From Pseudomonadota bacterium (GTDB lineage: Bacteria; Desulfobacterota; JADFVX01), in the NCBI GenBank assembly GCA_015222755.1, contig JADFVX010000091.1, positions 1 through 6,437 of the forward strand: DNA of 6,437 bases, in the 5' to 3' direction. Under the pieces are notes generated by a model. It was not told the DNA's origin, searched no databases, and saw only the letters and a list, made by a program, of their open reading frames with translations. Of the stretch, positions 5,288-6,437 are shown in pieces. Each line of letters starts with the position of its first letter. Positions within the stretch are counted from its first letter, which is position 1. Both the position numbers and the translations under genes were made by a program.

Positions 5288-6208
5288 ATGATCCTTATAC
5301 TGTCTACACTTGCATGCTTTCTGTTTGTAATGCTGTTGCCCGAGCTGTCCTACGCATGGGGGCCTGCAACGCATATCAACTTGGGGAATGCGGTGCTCCA
5401 CAACCTGTCCCTCCTTCCTTCAAGCATGCAAAGCATTCTTGCGGCAAACCGCTATGATTTTCTCTACGGCTGTATTAGTGCCGATGTGATACATGGGAAG
5501 AAATTTATAGAGTACGCCAAGCACTGTCATAACTGGCATATAGGGATGAAGCTTCTTGATGATTCTAAAAAGGACTCACAGAGGGCCTTTTCCTATGGCT
5601 ACCTCTGTCATCTGGCTGCTGATGTTGTGGCCCACAACTACTTTGTTCCAAACCAGATAATAGCCAGTTTTACGTCCCGACTCTTAAAGCATACCTACTG
5701 GGAGATACGCTTTGATTCCTATATGGACAAATCGGTATGGGATACGGCCAACAAGGTCGCCAAAGAGATGCACCACGATAATGATCCCCTTATGAGGGCG
5801 ACTGTTGAGAATACCATTTTCTCATTCGAGACAAATAAACGGATATTTAACAGCCTCTTGATGATGGGTCGGCTGAATAGATGGCATAAGACAGTCGATT
5901 TGATCGCTTCCCGTTCGAGGTGGGTTCTCACCGAAGAGGAGATAGTCGGTTATCAGAAGACAGCCCTTGATTCAATACTGGGGTTCATGACTGAGGGGAA
6001 GAAGGCCAGTTGCTGCAAGGCCGACCCGGCAGGCCGGAAGAGCCTTGCTATGGCTCACAAGATAAGGGGGCATCTGATGGAGATGAAAAGGCTTGGGAAG
6101 ATATCAAAAGAGGACTATCCCGAGATATTTAAGGGCCTGCGGCCAAATTTCAGGGAGGCCATGACGGGTGAATTTAAGCACCTCGACCTGCACGATATTA
6201 CAGGTTAG
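5288..6208 (+). CDS. Exported zinc-dependent phospholipase C-like protein
   Basis: A 306-residue protein with a hydrophobic N-terminal signal peptide (1-23) ending SYA before W24. In Bacillus PLC the mature protein starts with Trp whose free amino group binds zinc, and cleavage at A23 would recreate this: the mature N-terminus would read WGPATH. Candidate metal ligands in family order are W24, H29, D66 (ISADVIHG), H84 (HNWHIG), H108-x3-D112-x3-H116 (CHLAADVVAHNYF) and H135-x3-E139 (HTYWE); the last matches the H-x3-E of Bacillus PLC. This supports a three-zinc phosphodiesterase acting in the periplasm or outside the cell, possibly on phospholipids; the substrate is unproven. The C-terminal 130 residues are mostly helical and unassigned, with C242-C243 adjacent. 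The signal has no Lys or Arg before the hydrophobic core, which is unusual, and an in-frame stop at 5273-5275 leaves no room for a longer ATG, GTG or TTG start. It is divergent from the FAD oxidoreductase and convergent with coaBC. Confidence 0.87.
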   Translation: MILILSTLACFLFVMLLPELSYAWGPATHINLGNAVLHNLSLLPSSMQSILAANRYDFLYGCISADVIHGKKFIEYAKHCHNWHIGMKLLDDSKKDSQRAFSYGYLCHLAADVVAHNYFVPNQIIASFTSRLLKHTYWEIRFDSYMDKSVWDTANKVAKEMHHDNDPLMRATVENTIFSFETNKRIFNSLLMMGRLNRWHKTVDLIASRSRWVLTEEEIVGYQKTALDSILGFMTEGKKASCCKADPAGRKSLAMAHKIRGHLMEMKRLGKISKEDYPEIFKGLRPNFREAMTGEFKHLDLHDITG

Positions 6209-6437
6209 GGTAGTTTTGCCTCGACGGCATCCAGGATTTCAGATGCTATGCAGTCTTTTGAAAGGAGCCCTGTTTCCTCTATAACGCCGTTCTTATCCAG
6301 GATTGTGACCCTGTTGGTATCAAGGTCAAAGCCTGCCCCTTTTTCGGTGACGTTATTGGCAATAATCAGGTCGAGATTTTTCCCCTTAAGTTTTTTTGAG
6401 GCGTTTTCAATCAGGTCTTTCGTTTCGGCGGCAAAAC
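6205..6437 (-). CDS. coaBC: CoaBC bifunctional protein, C-terminal end (5' part outside window)
   Basis: An open minus-strand frame enters from the window edge and ends with TAA at 6205-6207, giving 76 complete residues. FAAET at the start, DLIIANNV, then GAGFDLDTNRVTIL match the C-terminal phosphopantothenate-cysteine ligase (CoaB) domain; the same order (GFAAET, NLDLICANDV, GFxxDxN) is found at the end of E. coli CoaBC. CoaBC joins cysteine to 4'-phosphopantothenate with CTP and then decarboxylates the product to 4'-phosphopantetheine for coenzyme A; cytoplasmic. The CoaC decarboxylase domain and most of CoaB are outside the window, so a stand-alone CoaB cannot be excluded. The stop codon overlaps that of the convergent phospholipase-like gene (TAG at 6206-6208), and there is no terminator between them. 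Confidence 0.92.
   Translation of the reverse strand, partial: FAAETKDLIENASKKLKGKNLDLIIANNVTEKGAGFDLDTNRVTILDKNGVIEETGLLSKDCIASEILDAVEAKLP

Noticed and set aside
5260..5457. An alternative start at 5260 giving a basic N-terminus (MNRKIDRDI) that might extend the phospholipase signal peptide by a frameshift
   Set aside because: The frame differs from the phospholipase by one base. Removing one A from the nearby A5 run creates a stop codon, and the ATG overlaps the predicted -10 sequence. The 5288 ATG already gives a plausible signal peptide.

Overview
The window looks like chromosomal DNA from a Gram-negative, didermic bacterium. A TonB-dependent outer-membrane receptor points to an outer membrane, and the other genes are housekeeping or lipid-related. 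GC content is intermediate. The intergenic palindromes (ends TGTCATTGCGAG and TGTCATTTCGA) and the gene mix fit Nitrospirota or the former Deltaproteobacteria, but that is recollection of style and not a search result, so the taxonomy is low confidence.

Layout. (1) 1-1488, plus strand: the C-terminal part of a TonB-dependent receptor, followed 6 nt later by a small SAM-dependent methyltransferase, probably co-transcribed. (2) 1495-4719, minus strand: in transcription order, a GlpA-like FAD oxidoreductase with a C-terminal BFD-type [2Fe-2S] domain, then (after a 92-nt gap holding a good sigma70-type promoter) folE2 (GTP cyclohydrolase IB), then a CDP-alcohol phosphatidyltransferase that overlaps or closely follows folE2. 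(3) 4720-5287: a 568-nt divergent intergenic region with no gene. It holds three inverted-repeat elements, one nested inside another, and an identical extended -10 sequence (TGATACAAT) in front of each flanking gene. (4) 5288-6208, plus strand: an exported zinc-dependent phospholipase C-like protein whose predicted mature protein starts with Trp, as in Bacillus PLC. (5) 6205-6437, minus strand: the C-terminus of coaBC, convergent with the phospholipase gene and sharing stop-codon bases with it.

How the genes may work together. Three of the middle genes touch glycerophospholipid chemistry: an oxidoreductase of the glycerol-3-phosphate dehydrogenase type, a CDP-alcohol phosphatidyltransferase and a PLC-like hydrolase. 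This could be a loose lipid synthesis and turnover neighbourhood, but the substrates cannot be read from sequence and the genes do not form one operon. folE2 makes the first folate/pterin intermediate and coaBC makes 4'-phosphopantetheine; both are standard cofactor genes. I see no clearly new defence, mobile or biosynthetic system. The most unusual parts are the nested repeat cluster, the folE2/phosphatidyltransferase coupling, and the near absence of Shine-Dalgarno sequences in front of the genes.
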